NCBI RefSeq assembly: GCF_026711005.1
Contig: NZ_JAPPVJ010000004.1
Coordinates: forward strand, 248,001-312,000
Reading direction: 5' to 3'
From: Sphingobacterium sp. UT-1RO-CII-1
GTDB taxonomy: Bacteria; Bacteroidota; Bacteroidia; Sphingobacteriales; Sphingobacteriaceae
Length of the DNA: 64,000 nt
Shown here: positions 26,084 to 34,704 of the stretch, piece by piece
Layout: every line of letters begins with the position of its first letter
How positions within the stretch are numbered: the first letter of the stretch is position 1
Notes under the pieces: generated by a model
Told to the model about the DNA's origin: nothing
Databases searched by the model: none
What the model saw: only the letters and a program-made list of their open reading frames with translations
Translations under genes and position numbers: made by a program

Positions 26084-28705
26084 ATGACTAGTAAAGATAT
26101 ACGTGACGCTTTTTTAACTTTCTTTAAGAATAAGTCCCATCAAATAGTTCCTTCTGCACCAGTTGTAGTGAAGAATGACCCTACACTTATGTTTACAAAT
26201 GCGGGAATGAATCAATTTAAAGATTTATTCTTAGGTGAGACAGAAGCGAAATATTCTCGAGTTGCCGATACCCAGCGATGTTTACGAGTTTCGGGAAAGC
26301 ATAATGATTTGGATGAAGTCGGAATTGATACTTATCATCATACTTTGTTTGAGATGTTGGGGAACTGGTCTTTTGGTGATTATTTTAAAGAAGAAGCTAT
26401 AGCGTGGGCTTGGGAGTTGTTAACTGAGGTTTATAAGTTAGATCCAGACCGTCTTTATGTGACCATATTTGAGGGAGATAATGATGAAGGGTTGGAGCGT
26501 GATATGGAAGCTTTTGATTTTTGGAAAAAGCATATCGCTGAAGGTCGTATTCTTTTAGGTAATAAAGCTGATAACTTTTGGGAGATGGGAGAGACAGGCC
26601 CTTGCGGCCCGTGCTCTGAAATCCATTATGATATGAGATCGGAAGAGGAGCGTAAGGAGGTGTCTGGTGATAGCCTTGTTAATGCTGACCATCCACAGGT
26701 TGTAGAAGTCTGGAATTTGGTATTTATGCAGTTTAATCGACTTAAGAGTGGTAAGTTAGAATCTTTACCAGCTAAGCATGTGGATACAGGGATGGGGTTC
26801 GAGCGATTAGTGCGTGCTGTACAGGGAAAGACATCGAACTATGATACAGATGTATTTCAGCCGATTATTGCATTCATTTCGGAACGATGTGGAATTGAGT
26901 ACGGTGCAGACGAAAAAACTGATATAGCAATGCGAGTTTTAGCAGATCATATTCGTGCAGTAAGTTTTACTATTGCGGATGGACAGCTTCCATCTAATAA
27001 TAAAGCTGGATATGTTATTCGTCGTATTTTGCGAAGAGCGGTTCGTTATGCTTATACCTTTTTAGGATTTAAAACACCATTTATTAACGAGTTGGTTCCG
27101 CTTTTAGCTAAACAGTTTGAAGGTATATTTGATGAACTGATTAAACAGCAGAGTTTTGTTCAAAAAGTTGTTTTGGAGGAAGAGGTTTCTTTTTTACGGA
27201 CACTTACTACGGGTATTCAACGATTTGAAAATTATGCGTTGGAGCATAAGGAAATCAGTGGCGATTTTGCATTTGAACTGTTTGATACTTATGGTTTTCC
27301 AATTGATTTAACGGCACTTTTGTCGAGAGAGAAAGGATTAAGTGTTGATATGAGCGGTTTTCAAGACGCTCTAGATATCCAAAAAGAACGTTCGAGAGCT
27401 GCAACAGCTATAGACACAGGTGATTGGGTCCTAGTTGGAGAAGATGAAGAAACAACGTTTGTGGGGTATGATTTTTTAGAAGCCAATACACGAATAGTTA
27501 AATATAGAAAAGTTAGTGCTAAAGGTAAAGATCAGTATCAGCTGGTGTTGTCTGTGACTCCATTTTATGCAGAAGGAGGAGGGCAGGTTGGAGATGTCGG
27601 TCAATTAATATCTGAGGCTAATGAAAAAGTGTATATAACAGATACGAAGAAAGAAAATGGGTTGATCGTTCATTTTGTTCAAGAATTACCTCCTGTATTA
27701 ATTGGTGAGTTCAAAGCTGTTGTTGATGGTAATAAACGTACTGATACAGCGTGTAACCATTCGGCAACGCATCTTTTACATGCAGCTTTAAAACAAGTAT
27801 TAGGAGAGCATGTTAATCAAAAGGGGTCGCTAGTTAGTCCTAATCTTTTGAGATTTGATGTCTCTCATTTCTCAAAGATAACATACGATGAGATTAAAGA
27901 GGTGGAAGATATTGTTAATGCCAAAATTAGGGCTGGTGTGTTATTGAAGGACGAGCGAGATATACCTTATGATGTTGCTATCGAATCAGGGGTTACAGCT
28001 CTTTTTGGAGAGAAATATGGTGATTTTGTTCGTGTTGTCACCTTCGATGACACGTTTTCTAAAGAGCTTTGTGGGGGTACGCATGTACGATCTACCAGTG
28101 AGATAGGATTTTTTAAAATTACGGCTGAGTCCGCTGTTGCGGCAGGTGTACGTAGAATAGAAGCTATTACTGGCAGACAAGCGTATGCGGTTGTTAGGGA
28201 GCAATTTGAGGTTGTTGATAAACTGCGAGATTTGATGAACAATCCGAAAGACTTTGTCTCATCAGTTGGTAAGCTTATCGAAGAAAATAGTGAGTTGAGA
28301 AAAGAGGTTGAGCATAGTATACAGCAGCAATCGCTAGCTTTGAAAAATGAACTGATGTCTAAAATTGAGCAGGTCGGGGATATTAGTTTTTTAGCAATGA
28401 AGGTTGATTTACCCCATGCTGATGCAGTAAAAACTTTAGCTTATGCTTTAAAAGGAGCTGGAAGCAATATGTTTATTGTTTTAGGTGCTGATTTTGCTGG
28501 TAAACCAAGTTTGACGGTAGCTATTTCAGATGAATTGGCTAAAAACAAAGGTTTGAATGCTGGTGCTATAGTGAAAGATCTTGCTAAAGACATTCAAGGT
28601 GGAGGGGGGGGGCAGCCCTTTTTCGCAACGGCAGGAGGTAAGTTGAGTGCTGGTTTATCAAAAGCTCTTGGAAGAGCTAAGGGTTTCTTAAATAAAGAAT
28701 CATGA
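26084..28705 (+). CDS. alaS: alanyl-tRNA synthetase
   Basis: 873 residues, class II aminoacyl-tRNA synthetase that charges tRNA-Ala. The N-terminal catalytic core opens SKDIRDAFLTFFKNKSHQIV with motif 1 and contains MFTNAGMNQFKDLFLG and RCLRVSGKHNDLDEVG. The editing domain contains the zinc-binding NHSATHLLHAAL (about residue 560) and CGGTHV (about 667). The C-terminal DHHA1 domain ends with the glycine-rich KDIQGGGGGQPFFATAGG. A nine-base G run at 28604-28612 encodes that Gly stretch. The next gene overlaps the stop by four bases (ATGA). Confidence 0.97.
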   Translation: MTSKDIRDAFLTFFKNKSHQIVPSAPVVVKNDPTLMFTNAGMNQFKDLFLGETEAKYSRVADTQRCLRVSGKHNDLDEVGIDTYHHTLFEMLGNWSFGDYFKEEAIAWAWELLTEVYKLDPDRLYVTIFEGDNDEGLERDMEAFDFWKKHIAEGRILLGNKADNFWEMGETGPCGPCSEIHYDMRSEEERKEVSGDSLVNADHPQVVEVWNLVFMQFNRLKSGKLESLPAKHVDTGMGFERLVRAVQGKTSNYDTDVFQPIIAFISERCGIEYGADEKTDIAMRVLADHIRAVSFTIADGQLPSNNKAGYVIRRILRRAVRYAYTFLGFKTPFINELVPLLAKQFEGIFDELIKQQSFVQKVVLEEEVSFLRTLTTGIQRFENYALEHKEISGDFAFELFDTYGFPIDLTALLSREKGLSVDMSGFQDALDIQKERSRAATAIDTGDWVLVGEDEETTFVGYDFLEANTRIVKYRKVSAKGKDQYQLVLSVTPFYAEGGGQVGDVGQLISEANEKVYITDTKKENGLIVHFVQELPPVLIGEFKAVVDGNKRTDTACNHSATHLLHAALKQVLGEHVNQKGSLVSPNLLRFDVSHFSKITYDEIKEVEDIVNAKIRAGVLLKDERDIPYDVAIESGVTALFGEKYGDFVRVVTFDDTFSKELCGGTHVRSTSEIGFFKITAESAVAAGVRRIEAITGRQAYAVVREQFEVVDKLRDLMNNPKDFVSSVGKLIEENSELRKEVEHSIQQQSLALKNELMSKIEQVGDISFLAMKVDLPHADAVKTLAYALKGAGSNMFIVLGADFAGKPSLTVAISDELAKNKGLNAGAIVKDLAKDIQGGGGGQPFFATAGGKLSAGLSKALGRAKGFLNKES

Positions 28706-29799
28706 GGAAGTTATTTAGTACAATATTCATATTAAGTTTGTTGTCGTTTGCAAGCTGTTCAAATAAAGAAGTGATTCATATTTCTGGAGAGATTGAAAAC
28801 CCAGGAAATATTAAAGTTGTTTCATTTTATGAGGGAGATAGAAAATTAGACTCTGTTTACCTTGCTGATGGAAACAGGTTTAAGTTTGAACGTGTTGCGA
28901 CACAACCACGCTTATTATCCATGCGAGTTGGTAATAATAGTTATCCCTTAATACTTTCTCCGGGAGAGAAGTTGAGTTTTGTAGCTGATATGTTTGAACC
29001 GGAGGCGTATGTTGTTAATGGCTCGGACCTGTCTAAAGCTTTACAGGAATTCGCTCCTTTTAAAAGACGGGAAGAAGCGGTAAGTGATTCTTTACAAGGA
29101 GAGTTTGCAAGGGCTACAAGGGATAAGACTGCAGAAGAGGTTGAGAGCTTACGGTTTGATTTTTTGACTGAATATAAGTCTAAATTATCATTGTATACAG
29201 AACAGGCTGTTTCTTTTGCAGATAAACATAAAAATTTGGCAGGTTTTTATGCCATGAGCACTTTAGATCCTGAGGTTGCTGAACAAGAGCTTATTTTTTA
29301 TGCAGAAGAGATTAGTAACAAGTTTTTGGAAAATCAATACGTTACTCAATTTAAGGAGGAGATAGGGAAACTCAAAAAGCTTGCTGTCGGCCAGGAAGCT
29401 CCTGAAATAATTTCTTTCACTCCAAGTAATCAGACAGTAAAATTATCGGACTTTAAAGGGAAATATACGCTCGTTGATTTTTGGGCATCATGGTGTGGAC
29501 CTTGTCGGCAGGAGAATCCTAATATTGTAAAGCAATACCAACGTTTTAGAGACAAAGGGTTTACGGTTCTAGGTGTTTCACTGGATAATAATCCGGGTAG
29601 TTGGATGCGTGCCATAGAAGATGATAAATTAGACTGGACTCAAGTTTCCGATTTGCAGGCCTGGAGCTCAGATTTAGTTGCATCTTACCGCATTAAAGCC
29701 ATTCCTACTTCTTACTTGCTTGATCCCGACGGTAAAATACTAGCAAAAAACTTGCGTGGGAAAGAATTGGAGCACTTTTTAAATAAAATTTTTAATTAA
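28702..29799 (+). CDS. TlpA-family thiol-disulfide lipoprotein with DUF4369-like N-terminal domain
   Basis: 365 residues. A lipoprotein signal (MRKLFSTIFILSLLSFASC) places it on the periplasmic face. Residues 25-115 resemble the DUF4369 beta domain common in Bacteroidota thioredoxin-like lipoproteins, a helical stretch follows, and the C-terminal thioredoxin fold has FWASWCGPC with cysteines 265 and 268, plus a cis-Pro segment AIPTSYLLDPDGK. It presumably keeps periplasmic or cytochrome cysteines reduced. The start overlaps the alaS stop by four bases, suggesting translational coupling, though a functional link with alaS is not obvious. Confidence 0.9.
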   Translation: MRKLFSTIFILSLLSFASCSNKEVIHISGEIENPGNIKVVSFYEGDRKLDSVYLADGNRFKFERVATQPRLLSMRVGNNSYPLILSPGEKLSFVADMFEPEAYVVNGSDLSKALQEFAPFKRREEAVSDSLQGEFARATRDKTAEEVESLRFDFLTEYKSKLSLYTEQAVSFADKHKNLAGFYAMSTLDPEVAEQELIFYAEEISNKFLENQYVTQFKEEIGKLKKLAVGQEAPEIISFTPSNQTVKLSDFKGKYTLVDFWASWCGPCRQENPNIVKQYQRFRDKGFTVLGVSLDNNPGSWMRAIEDDKLDWTQVSDLQAWSSDLVASYRIKAIPTSYLLDPDGKILAKNLRGKELEHFLNKIFN

Positions 29800-29894
29800 A
29801 ATTTATGTTTAGGTATTGTTAAGTGTTAATGATATAGTAACATAAATTTAACTTCAAATTACTATTAAGTGCATAATTTAGCAAAAAAACAGAC

Positions 29895-30584
29895 ATGAGT
29901 GCTAAACAAAAGATACTAGTAGTTGATGACGAACGTGATATTGTAGAATTGATATCTTATAACCTGACTAAAGAAGGTTATCAAGTATATCAGGCCTTTA
30001 ATGGTAAAGAAGGTATTGAAATGGCTAAACAGGTTAATCCTGATTTGATCATTTTAGATGTTATGATGCCGCAAATGGATGGTATTGAAGCTTGTCGTTT
30101 GATGAGAGCTATGCCTGAGTTTAAGAGTACCTTTATGGTTTTTCTTACCGCAAGAAGTGAAGAGTATTCTGAAATAGCTGGTTTTAACGTTGGAGCTGAC
30201 GATTACATTGCTAAGCCTATCAAACCTCGAGCATTAATGAGTAGGATTAATGCTATATTAAGAAGGAATGTTGTTGAAAGTGAGGTTCCTGTTGAAGATA
30301 AATTAGAAATTTTAGATCTAGTTATATGTCGTGACTCTTTTTTAGTTTATAGAGGAGATGAGAAAATAACTTTGGCGAAGAAGGAATTTGAACTTTTATA
30401 TTTGTTAGCATCTCGACCTAATAAGGTATTTACTAGAGAGCAGATATTAAAAGCAATTTGGGAAGATTCTGTTGTGGTTACGAATAGAACCATTGATGTA
30501 CATATTCGTAAACTGCGAGAAAAAATAGGGGAAAATTATGTCTACACAGTTAAAGGTGTGGGGTATAAGTTTGAGTTAGATTAA
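29895..30584 (+). CDS. OmpR/PhoB-family response regulator
   Basis: 229 residues. Receiver domain (1-120) with acidic pocket residues in VVDDERD, phosphoacceptor Asp55 in LIILDVMMPQMDG, and the conserved Lys of DYIAKPIKP near 106. The C-terminal winged helix (about 130-229) includes LAKKEFELLYLLASRPNKVFTREQI and NRTIDVHIRKLREKIG, ending VKGVGYKFE. No histidine kinase lies nearby, so its partner is elsewhere. It may be the PhoB-like regulator found in many Bacteroidota, but this is not proven. Confidence 0.93.
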   Translation: MSAKQKILVVDDERDIVELISYNLTKEGYQVYQAFNGKEGIEMAKQVNPDLIILDVMMPQMDGIEACRLMRAMPEFKSTFMVFLTARSEEYSEIAGFNVGADDYIAKPIKPRALMSRINAILRRNVVESEVPVEDKLEILDLVICRDSFLVYRGDEKITLAKKEFELLYLLASRPNKVFTREQILKAIWEDSVVVTNRTIDVHIRKLREKIGENYVYTVKGVGYKFELD

Positions 30585-30605
30585 TTAGTTTTATATATCA
30601 AGTAG

Positions 30606-30641
30606 AAATGCTTATTACCTTTGCGGTGATAAGCATTTTTT
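30606..30641 (+). terminator. intrinsic terminator after the response regulator
   Basis: 14-bp stem with one G-U pair (30606-30619 and 30625-30638) and loop TTTGC, followed by T. Curiously, the left arm plus loop also contains TACCTTTGC, a -7-like sequence. Confidence 0.75.
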
Positions 30642-30738
30642 ATTTGTGTTCCTTTTCGTGGCAAAACTATTTAGAGACTTTTTATCGATTAGTATACTAT
30701 GTTTTTTTGGTGAACAAAATACTGATTGATCTGTTAAT

Positions 30739-31077
30739 GTGATATTTGTAGGTGATGGTGTGAATGATGCGCCAGTTGTTGCACTTTCTGATATGGGTAT
30801 TGCTATGGGAGGATTAGGGAGTGATGCTACTATAGAAACTGCAGATGTCGTGATTCAAGATGATAATCCTGCTAAAATCGCAAGTGCAATTTTGATAGGC
30901 AAGAAAACAAAAAGTATAGTATGGCAAAATATTATACTAGCTTTTGTAGTGAAGACGATTGTTTTAGTTTTAGGTGCGGGAGGGTTGGCTACGATGTGGG
31001 AAGCTGTGTTTGCAGATTTTGGGGTTGCACTATTAGCTATATTAAACGCTGTACGTATTCAGAACACAAGGTTTTGA
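30739..31077 (+). pseudogene. C-terminal remnant of a heavy-metal P1B-type ATPase
   Basis: The translation contains GDGVNDAP, the hinge motif of P-type ATPases, then GSDATIETADVVIQDDNPAKIASAI and the closing WEAVFADFGVALLAILNAVRI, typical of the last two helices of ZntA/CadA-type Zn/Cd/Pb exporters. Only about 113 residues remain. The metal-binding domain, CPC helix and the DKTG phosphorylation site are absent, and a stop lies four codons upstream of the GTG. It therefore cannot pump ions and is best read as a gene remnant. A decayed insertion-sequence fragment abuts it downstream. Confidence 0.85.
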
Positions 31078-31110
31078 GATGGTGAAAATATTTAATTTAT
31101 AAGGAGCTTG

Positions 31111-31232
31111 CTAAGCGTGCTTGTTTTTCTCCTCCAGGTGGATGTGGAGCTCTTGTTGCTCCTGGAGAACCTCGATGATATCAAAATAGTCTAACAGCCC
31201 CTCGGGCATCAATAAGGAAAGTAGTCGGCGTT
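31111..31232 (-). pseudogene. remnant of an ISAon1-type transposase N-terminal-region ORF
   Basis: On the minus strand an open stretch between two stops encodes RRLLSLLMPEGLLDYFD followed by IIEVLQEQQELHIHLEEKN, then stops. The LMPEGLLDYF and HLEEKN pattern resembles the start of the small N-terminal-region protein of ISAon1-like insertion sequences of Bacteroidota; the rest of the element is missing. A perfect GGTATTTA/TAAATACC dyad is present nearby at 31274-31291. It is a recognisable but decayed insertion next to the ATPase remnant and tRNA-Leu. Identification is from memory of the family. Confidence 0.55.
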
Positions 31233-31357
31233 AAGCGTCTTGCAAAATAGTATGAATTTAGATCGCTAAAATAGGTATTTATTTAAATACCCCCCCAAAA
31301 CTTTCAGATTGATCCTCTAGATGTTTTTGAATTGTCGTTAAGTTCTATTGGTGTGCC

Positions 31358-31391
31358 AAAAAAACGAGGTTTTGTATGAACAAAACCTCGT
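31358..31391 (-). terminator. terminator of tRNA-Leu
   Basis: 11-bp perfect stem (31364-31374 and 31381-31391) just beyond the tRNA 3' end, followed on the minus strand by a run of T. Confidence 0.85.
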
Positions 31392-31395
31392 CTAG

Positions 31396-31477
31396 TACCC
31401 AGCGCCGGAATCGAACCGGCACATCCGAAGATATTGGTGTTTGAGACCAACGCGTCTACCAGTTCCGCCAGCTGGGC
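31396..31477 (-). tRNA. tRNA-Leu(CAA)
   Basis: 82-base tRNA. The acceptor stem GCCCAGC pairs with GCTGGGT; the D-arm is GCGGAACTGGTAGACGC; the anticodon stem TTGGT/ACCAA holds loop CTCAAAC with anticodon CAA (reading UUG); a long variable arm is typical of class II leucine tRNAs; the T-arm has GCCGG/CCGGC around TTCGATT. Discriminator base A; the CCA end is not encoded. A Bacteroidota promoter lies upstream. Confidence 0.95.
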
Positions 31478-31503
31478 ATGCTGTTGCGTCATTGTTGACG
31501 ATG

Positions 31504-31533
31504 CAAATATAGGAGTAGTTTAATCTTTTTCAA
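31504..31533 (-). promoter_or_regulatory. promoter of tRNA-Leu
   Basis: On the minus strand TTG (31533-31531), 19 bases, then TATATTTG (31511-31504), 26 bases ahead of the mature tRNA 5' end. It is among the clearest -33/-7 pairs in the window. Confidence 0.7.
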
Positions 31534-31814
31534 AAATAAAATCAATGTTTTTTTGAATAGACTGATTTTTAGGTGTTTTAATTTTTTATACAAGACTTAT
31601 AAAATGTCTACTCTTTAATCATATCTTTATCCTAAAATTAGTTTAACACTATTTAACTGCTTGTTTATTAAACTTTTGTGCTGCTTGTTGTTCTATGTTT
31701 TGTGATTGCGTACATTGAATGTTTTTTATAGAATAGAAATAGGGAAAATCAACAATATAATTACTGCTGATAAGCTGGAGTTTATACTAATAGTTTGTTT
31801 ATTATGTTTAGTTT
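31534..31814. other. intergenic region, nothing recognised
   Basis: About 280 AT-rich bases between the tRNA promoter and the terminator after the NUDIX gene. I see no convincing gene, repeat or folded RNA. Confidence 0.5.
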
Positions 31815-31841
31815 AAAGGAAGGGATGAATCCCTTCCTTCT
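31815..31841 (-). terminator. likely terminator after the NUDIX gene
   Basis: GGAAGGGAT pairs with ATCCCTTCC (31818-31826 and 31829-31837) with flanking A/T pairing, eight bases past the NUDIX stop. The T tract is weak. Confidence 0.55.
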
Positions 31842-31848
31842 TAAGGAA

Positions 31849-32457
31849 CTATACTTTTTTTAATATATCAGCGATTAATGGGTAAGTGTTTTTTAGTACT
31901 TTTTGGAAGTCTGATTTTTTTAACCATTTAGCTTTTGTAATATCTTCTTCCAATTGTGGAATGAGTTTAGGAGCATCATTGACCCCCATTTCATACCAAT
32001 TTGTTTGTTTCAAAACTAATTTGTCACCAACTTGGTATGTGTGATAGGTGGTGGTAAGTTTAGGACCTAAATAATTAATTTTAAGTCCACATTCTTCCTC
32101 TACCTCTCGTATAGCAGCTTCACGCATTTTTTCTCCATTTTCTACTTTACCTTTTGGTAAGTCCCATTTTCCCAGCCTTTCGATAAAAAGATAATCGCCA
32201 TCCCCGTTTTTGACAAGGCCTCCTGCGGCTTTGATAATATGGCTGTTTTGTATTAGGGAATCAAAAACTTTATCCACTTCTGGGTGTATATATAGGTGGA
32301 TTATTTCTTTGGTAACTTTCTGTTGAGAAGCTTTAAAAAGTTTATACAGATCAAGGTCTTGTAAACCAATTGTTTGTACGTTTTGTGTGTTTTTAATGAT
32401 GAAATCTGCTAAAATAAGCTGAGATTCGTTCATATAAATTTTATAAATTTGTGGCAT
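31849..32457 (-). CDS. NUDIX hydrolase
   Basis: 202 residues. The Nudix box G-x5-E-x7-REVEEECG is complete (GKVENGEKMREAAIREVEEE, beginning near residue 102), so it should hydrolyse a nucleoside diphosphate-linked substrate with Mg2+. The sequence between AAGGLVKNGDGDYLFIERLGKWDLPKGK and the box is typical of small Bacteroidota NUDIX enzymes. The ATG at 32457 is chosen since MPQIYKIYMNESQLIL forms the usual first beta strand; the alternative ATG at 32433 would cut it. With this choice the start codon overlaps that of the divergent pyrE (shared CATG). Confidence 0.9.
   Translation of the reverse strand: MPQIYKIYMNESQLILADFIIKNTQNVQTIGLQDLDLYKLFKASQQKVTKEIIHLYIHPEVDKVFDSLIQNSHIIKAAGGLVKNGDGDYLFIERLGKWDLPKGKVENGEKMREAAIREVEEECGLKINYLGPKLTTTYHTYQVGDKLVLKQTNWYEMGVNDAPKLIPQLEEDITKAKWLKKSDFQKVLKNTYPLIADILKKV
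32444..32451 (+). promoter_or_regulatory. pyrE: -7-like TAAATTTG immediately before pyrE
   Basis: Only four bases separate the box from the pyrE ATG, so transcription would begin at or very near the start codon (leaderless mRNA). No good TTG is found 18-20 bases upstream, so this is tentative. The box lies inside the divergent NUDIX coding sequence. Confidence 0.4.
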
Positions 32458-33100
32458 GAATAATTTAAATGAGGTTGAACAAAAAATTGCTGAATCTTTA
32501 TTGCAAATTAAAGCAATAAAATTACAACCTAAAAACCCTTTTACTTGGGCGTCGGGTTGGAAGTCTCCGATTTATTGTGATAATCGTATTACCTTATCGC
32601 ATCCAGCTATCCGTACGTATATTCGTCAAAATCTTGCAGAGTTGATTCATGACGAGTTCGGTTCAGTTGAAATGATATCTGGTGTAGCAACGGCTGGAAT
32701 TCCTCAAGGTGTATTGGTTGCGCAAGATTTAGGCTTGCCGTTTACTTATGTTCGCAGTAGTGCAAAAGGGCATGGGCGTCAAAACTTAATTGAAGGGGAG
32801 GTTATCAGTGGTCAACGTGTGGTTGTTATTGAGGATTTAGTTTCTACTGGAAAAAGTAGTTTACAGGCTGTTGAAGCTCTTCGTGAGGCGGGTTGTACAG
32901 TAGTAGGGTTAGTTTGCATTTTCACCTATGGCTTTGATGTCGCAGCAGAGAACTTTGCAGAAGCTAAGTGTCCTATATACAGTTTGTGTGATTATGAGTC
33001 ACTTATCAAGGTTGCTGTAAAGAATAGTTATGTTTTAGAATCAGAGGTTTCTCTGTTAGAGCAATGGCGTAGAGATCCGGCGAACTGGTCAGGTGAGTAA
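32456..33100 (+). CDS. pyrE: orotate phosphoribosyltransferase
   Basis: 214 residues. Converts orotate and PRPP to OMP in pyrimidine synthesis. The beginning LQIKAIKLQPKNPFTWASGWKSPIYCDNR and the PRPP loop VVVIEDLVSTGKSS (about residues 122-135) are diagnostic. The ATG at 32456 is shared in part with the NUDIX gene's start on the other strand. A START-like protein follows after 20 bases and is probably co-transcribed. Confidence 0.96.
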   Translation: MNNLNEVEQKIAESLLQIKAIKLQPKNPFTWASGWKSPIYCDNRITLSHPAIRTYIRQNLAELIHDEFGSVEMISGVATAGIPQGVLVAQDLGLPFTYVRSSAKGHGRQNLIEGEVISGQRVVVIEDLVSTGKSSLQAVEALREAGCTVVGLVCIFTYGFDVAAENFAEAKCPIYSLCDYESLIKVAVKNSYVLESEVSLLEQWRRDPANWSGE

Positions 33101-33120
33101 TCAATAAATAAACTTAGCTT

Positions 33121-33519
33121 ATGACTATTATTCAAGATCAAAACGTTATTCATAAACCAATTAATGAAGTTTATGAATTTTTAGCTGATTTGAACAATCA
33201 TGAACAATTGATGCCGACGAATATTTATAATTGGTCATCGACTACTGACGAAGCTCGGTTTACTATACAAAACATGGCTAAGTTAGCTTTGAAGGTAAAT
33301 GAAAGGGTAGAAAATAAAGAAATTGTTTGTGTGCCATCCGAAGAGGCACCCTTTTCGGTTACTTTGAGATGGAAGCTTGAAGAGAAGTCAGAAGAAGAGA
33401 CTGAGGCTACTTTTGTGATTGAGGCCGAATTGAATATGATGATGAAGATGCTAGCATCTGGCCCATTAAAAAAGTTGGTTGAACATCAGGTCAGTGCTTT
33501 GAAAGAAGCATTAGGATAA
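33121..33519 (+). CDS. SRPBCC/START-like domain protein
   Basis: 132 residues; the opening HKPINEVYEFLADLNNHEQLMP and the long C-terminal helix (SGPLKKLVEHQVSALKEAL) give the helix-grip fold of polyketide-cyclase/START-like proteins. Such proteins bind hydrophobic ligands; none is known here. It follows pyrE with a short gap and precedes a terminator. In related genomes this protein is a frequent neighbour of pyrE (recollection, not checked). Confidence 0.8.
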   Translation: MTIIQDQNVIHKPINEVYEFLADLNNHEQLMPTNIYNWSSTTDEARFTIQNMAKLALKVNERVENKEIVCVPSEEAPFSVTLRWKLEEKSEEETEATFVIEAELNMMMKMLASGPLKKLVEHQVSALKEALG

Positions 33520-33549
33520 GAATTAAAAGTATATTAATTATATATAAGG

Positions 33550-33575
33550 CGAGCTCAGTATTTATGCTGAGCTCG
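33550..33575 (+). terminator. likely terminator after the pyrE operon
   Basis: CGAGCTCAG pairs with CTGAGCTCG across an eight-base loop, followed by TGTTATTT. It is a nine-bp GC-rich stem with a weak T tract. Confidence 0.6.
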
Positions 33576-33701
33576 TGTTATTTAGAACCTATGTGCTTTA
33601 GAATGTGGGATTATTTGTTACTTAGTTATTTCTATTTTATTTAAAACCTGTGATTAGTGTCATTAATTAGGTAGATAGGTCGTAAGAACGAAAGAGTTTT
33701 G

Positions 33702-33709
33702 TATTTTTG
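33702..33709 (+). promoter_or_regulatory. candidate -7 box (TATTTTTG) of the exonuclease-trxB genes
   Basis: Fits TAnnTTTG, 31 bases before the ATG at 33741. No clear -33 element. Confidence 0.4.
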
Positions 33710-33740
33710 AAGATTAAGTTTACAAACAAACTTTAATTTC

Positions 33741-34688
33741 ATGGAATTACATTTAAAACGGCCTTTGGCTTTTTTTGATCTCGAAACCACGGGAGTAAAT
33801 ATAGCGGTAGATCGTATCGTTGAGATTGCAATTTTAAAAATTTATCCGGGTGGAAAAGAAGAGGTTCTTGCGATGCGTATTAATCCATTGATGCCTATCC
33901 CTGCGGAGTCATCTTTGTTTCATGGCATTTTTGATGAAGATGTTAAAGATTTACCTTCTTTTAAAGAGCGGGCTCTTGAGGTCAAGGAGTTTTTAGGAGA
34001 TGCTGATTTGGCAGGCTATAATTCAAATAAATTTGATGTGCCTATGTTAATGGAAGAATTTATTCGTGCTAGCGTTGATTTCTCATTGGAAGATCGAGCA
34101 TTTGTAGATGTTCAAAATATCTTTCATCAAATGGAACAACGTACCCTAAAGGCAGCTTATAAATTTTATTGTCATGAAAATTTAGATAATGCGCATACTG
34201 CGGAAGCAGATGTGCGTGCAACTTATGAAGTATTGAAAGCGCAACTTAGTAAGTATGATGGAGTGGAGTATGAGGATAAATATGGAGCGATTTCTCGACC
34301 TGTTGTCAATGATGTCGAAGCATTACATAAATTCACTAATTTAAGCAACCCCGTAGACTTTGCCGGTCGTTTAGTATATGATGAAGATGGAGATCCTTGT
34401 ATAAATTTTGGTAAGCACAAAGGTAAAAAGGTGTTAAATGTTTTTGAAACAGAACCTAGTTATTATGCCTGGATGCAGAATGGTGATTTTCCATTGTATA
34501 CGAAAAAGGTATTAGAAAAATTGTGGAATGAGTATCGTAATACGAAAAAGGTAAAGCGAGAAGAAGAACAGGGAAGTAATTTTCCTAAAAGAGATTTAAA
34601 TACAAATCGAAAACCAAAATCTAACGAACCTGACAAACCTATCACAAATGATATGTTGCAACAATTGCAGGGGAAGTTTGGCAAATAG
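33741..34688 (+). CDS. DnaQ-like 3'-5' exonuclease with DUF3820 domain
   Basis: 315 residues. The DEDDh exonuclease core (1-180) shows motif I FFDLETTGVN (Asp and Glu), motif II with NSNKFDVPML, and motif III HTAEADVRATYEVL. Residues 215-255 (DGDPCINFGKHKGKKVLNV, then YAWMQNGDFPLYTKKVL) match the small DUF3820 domain often fused to such exonucleases. The basic tail is probably disordered. It may act in DNA repair or as a proofreading-like nuclease. trxB follows 16 bases later. Confidence 0.9.
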   Translation: MELHLKRPLAFFDLETTGVNIAVDRIVEIAILKIYPGGKEEVLAMRINPLMPIPAESSLFHGIFDEDVKDLPSFKERALEVKEFLGDADLAGYNSNKFDVPMLMEEFIRASVDFSLEDRAFVDVQNIFHQMEQRTLKAAYKFYCHENLDNAHTAEADVRATYEVLKAQLSKYDGVEYEDKYGAISRPVVNDVEALHKFTNLSNPVDFAGRLVYDEDGDPCINFGKHKGKKVLNVFETEPSYYAWMQNGDFPLYTKKVLEKLWNEYRNTKKVKREEEQGSNFPKRDLNTNRKPKSNEPDKPITNDMLQQLQGKFGK

Positions 34689-34704
34689 ATATAATAAATA
34701 AGAT

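Noticed and set aside
28604..28612. nine-G run in alaS as phase-variation site
   Set aside because: It encodes the conserved glycine stretch of an essential enzyme; switching it off would be lethal.
31304..31492. 62-codon frame on the minus strand with QLAELVDALVSN motif
   Set aside because: It is the well-known spurious translation of tRNA-Leu; the frame covers the tRNA and its terminator.
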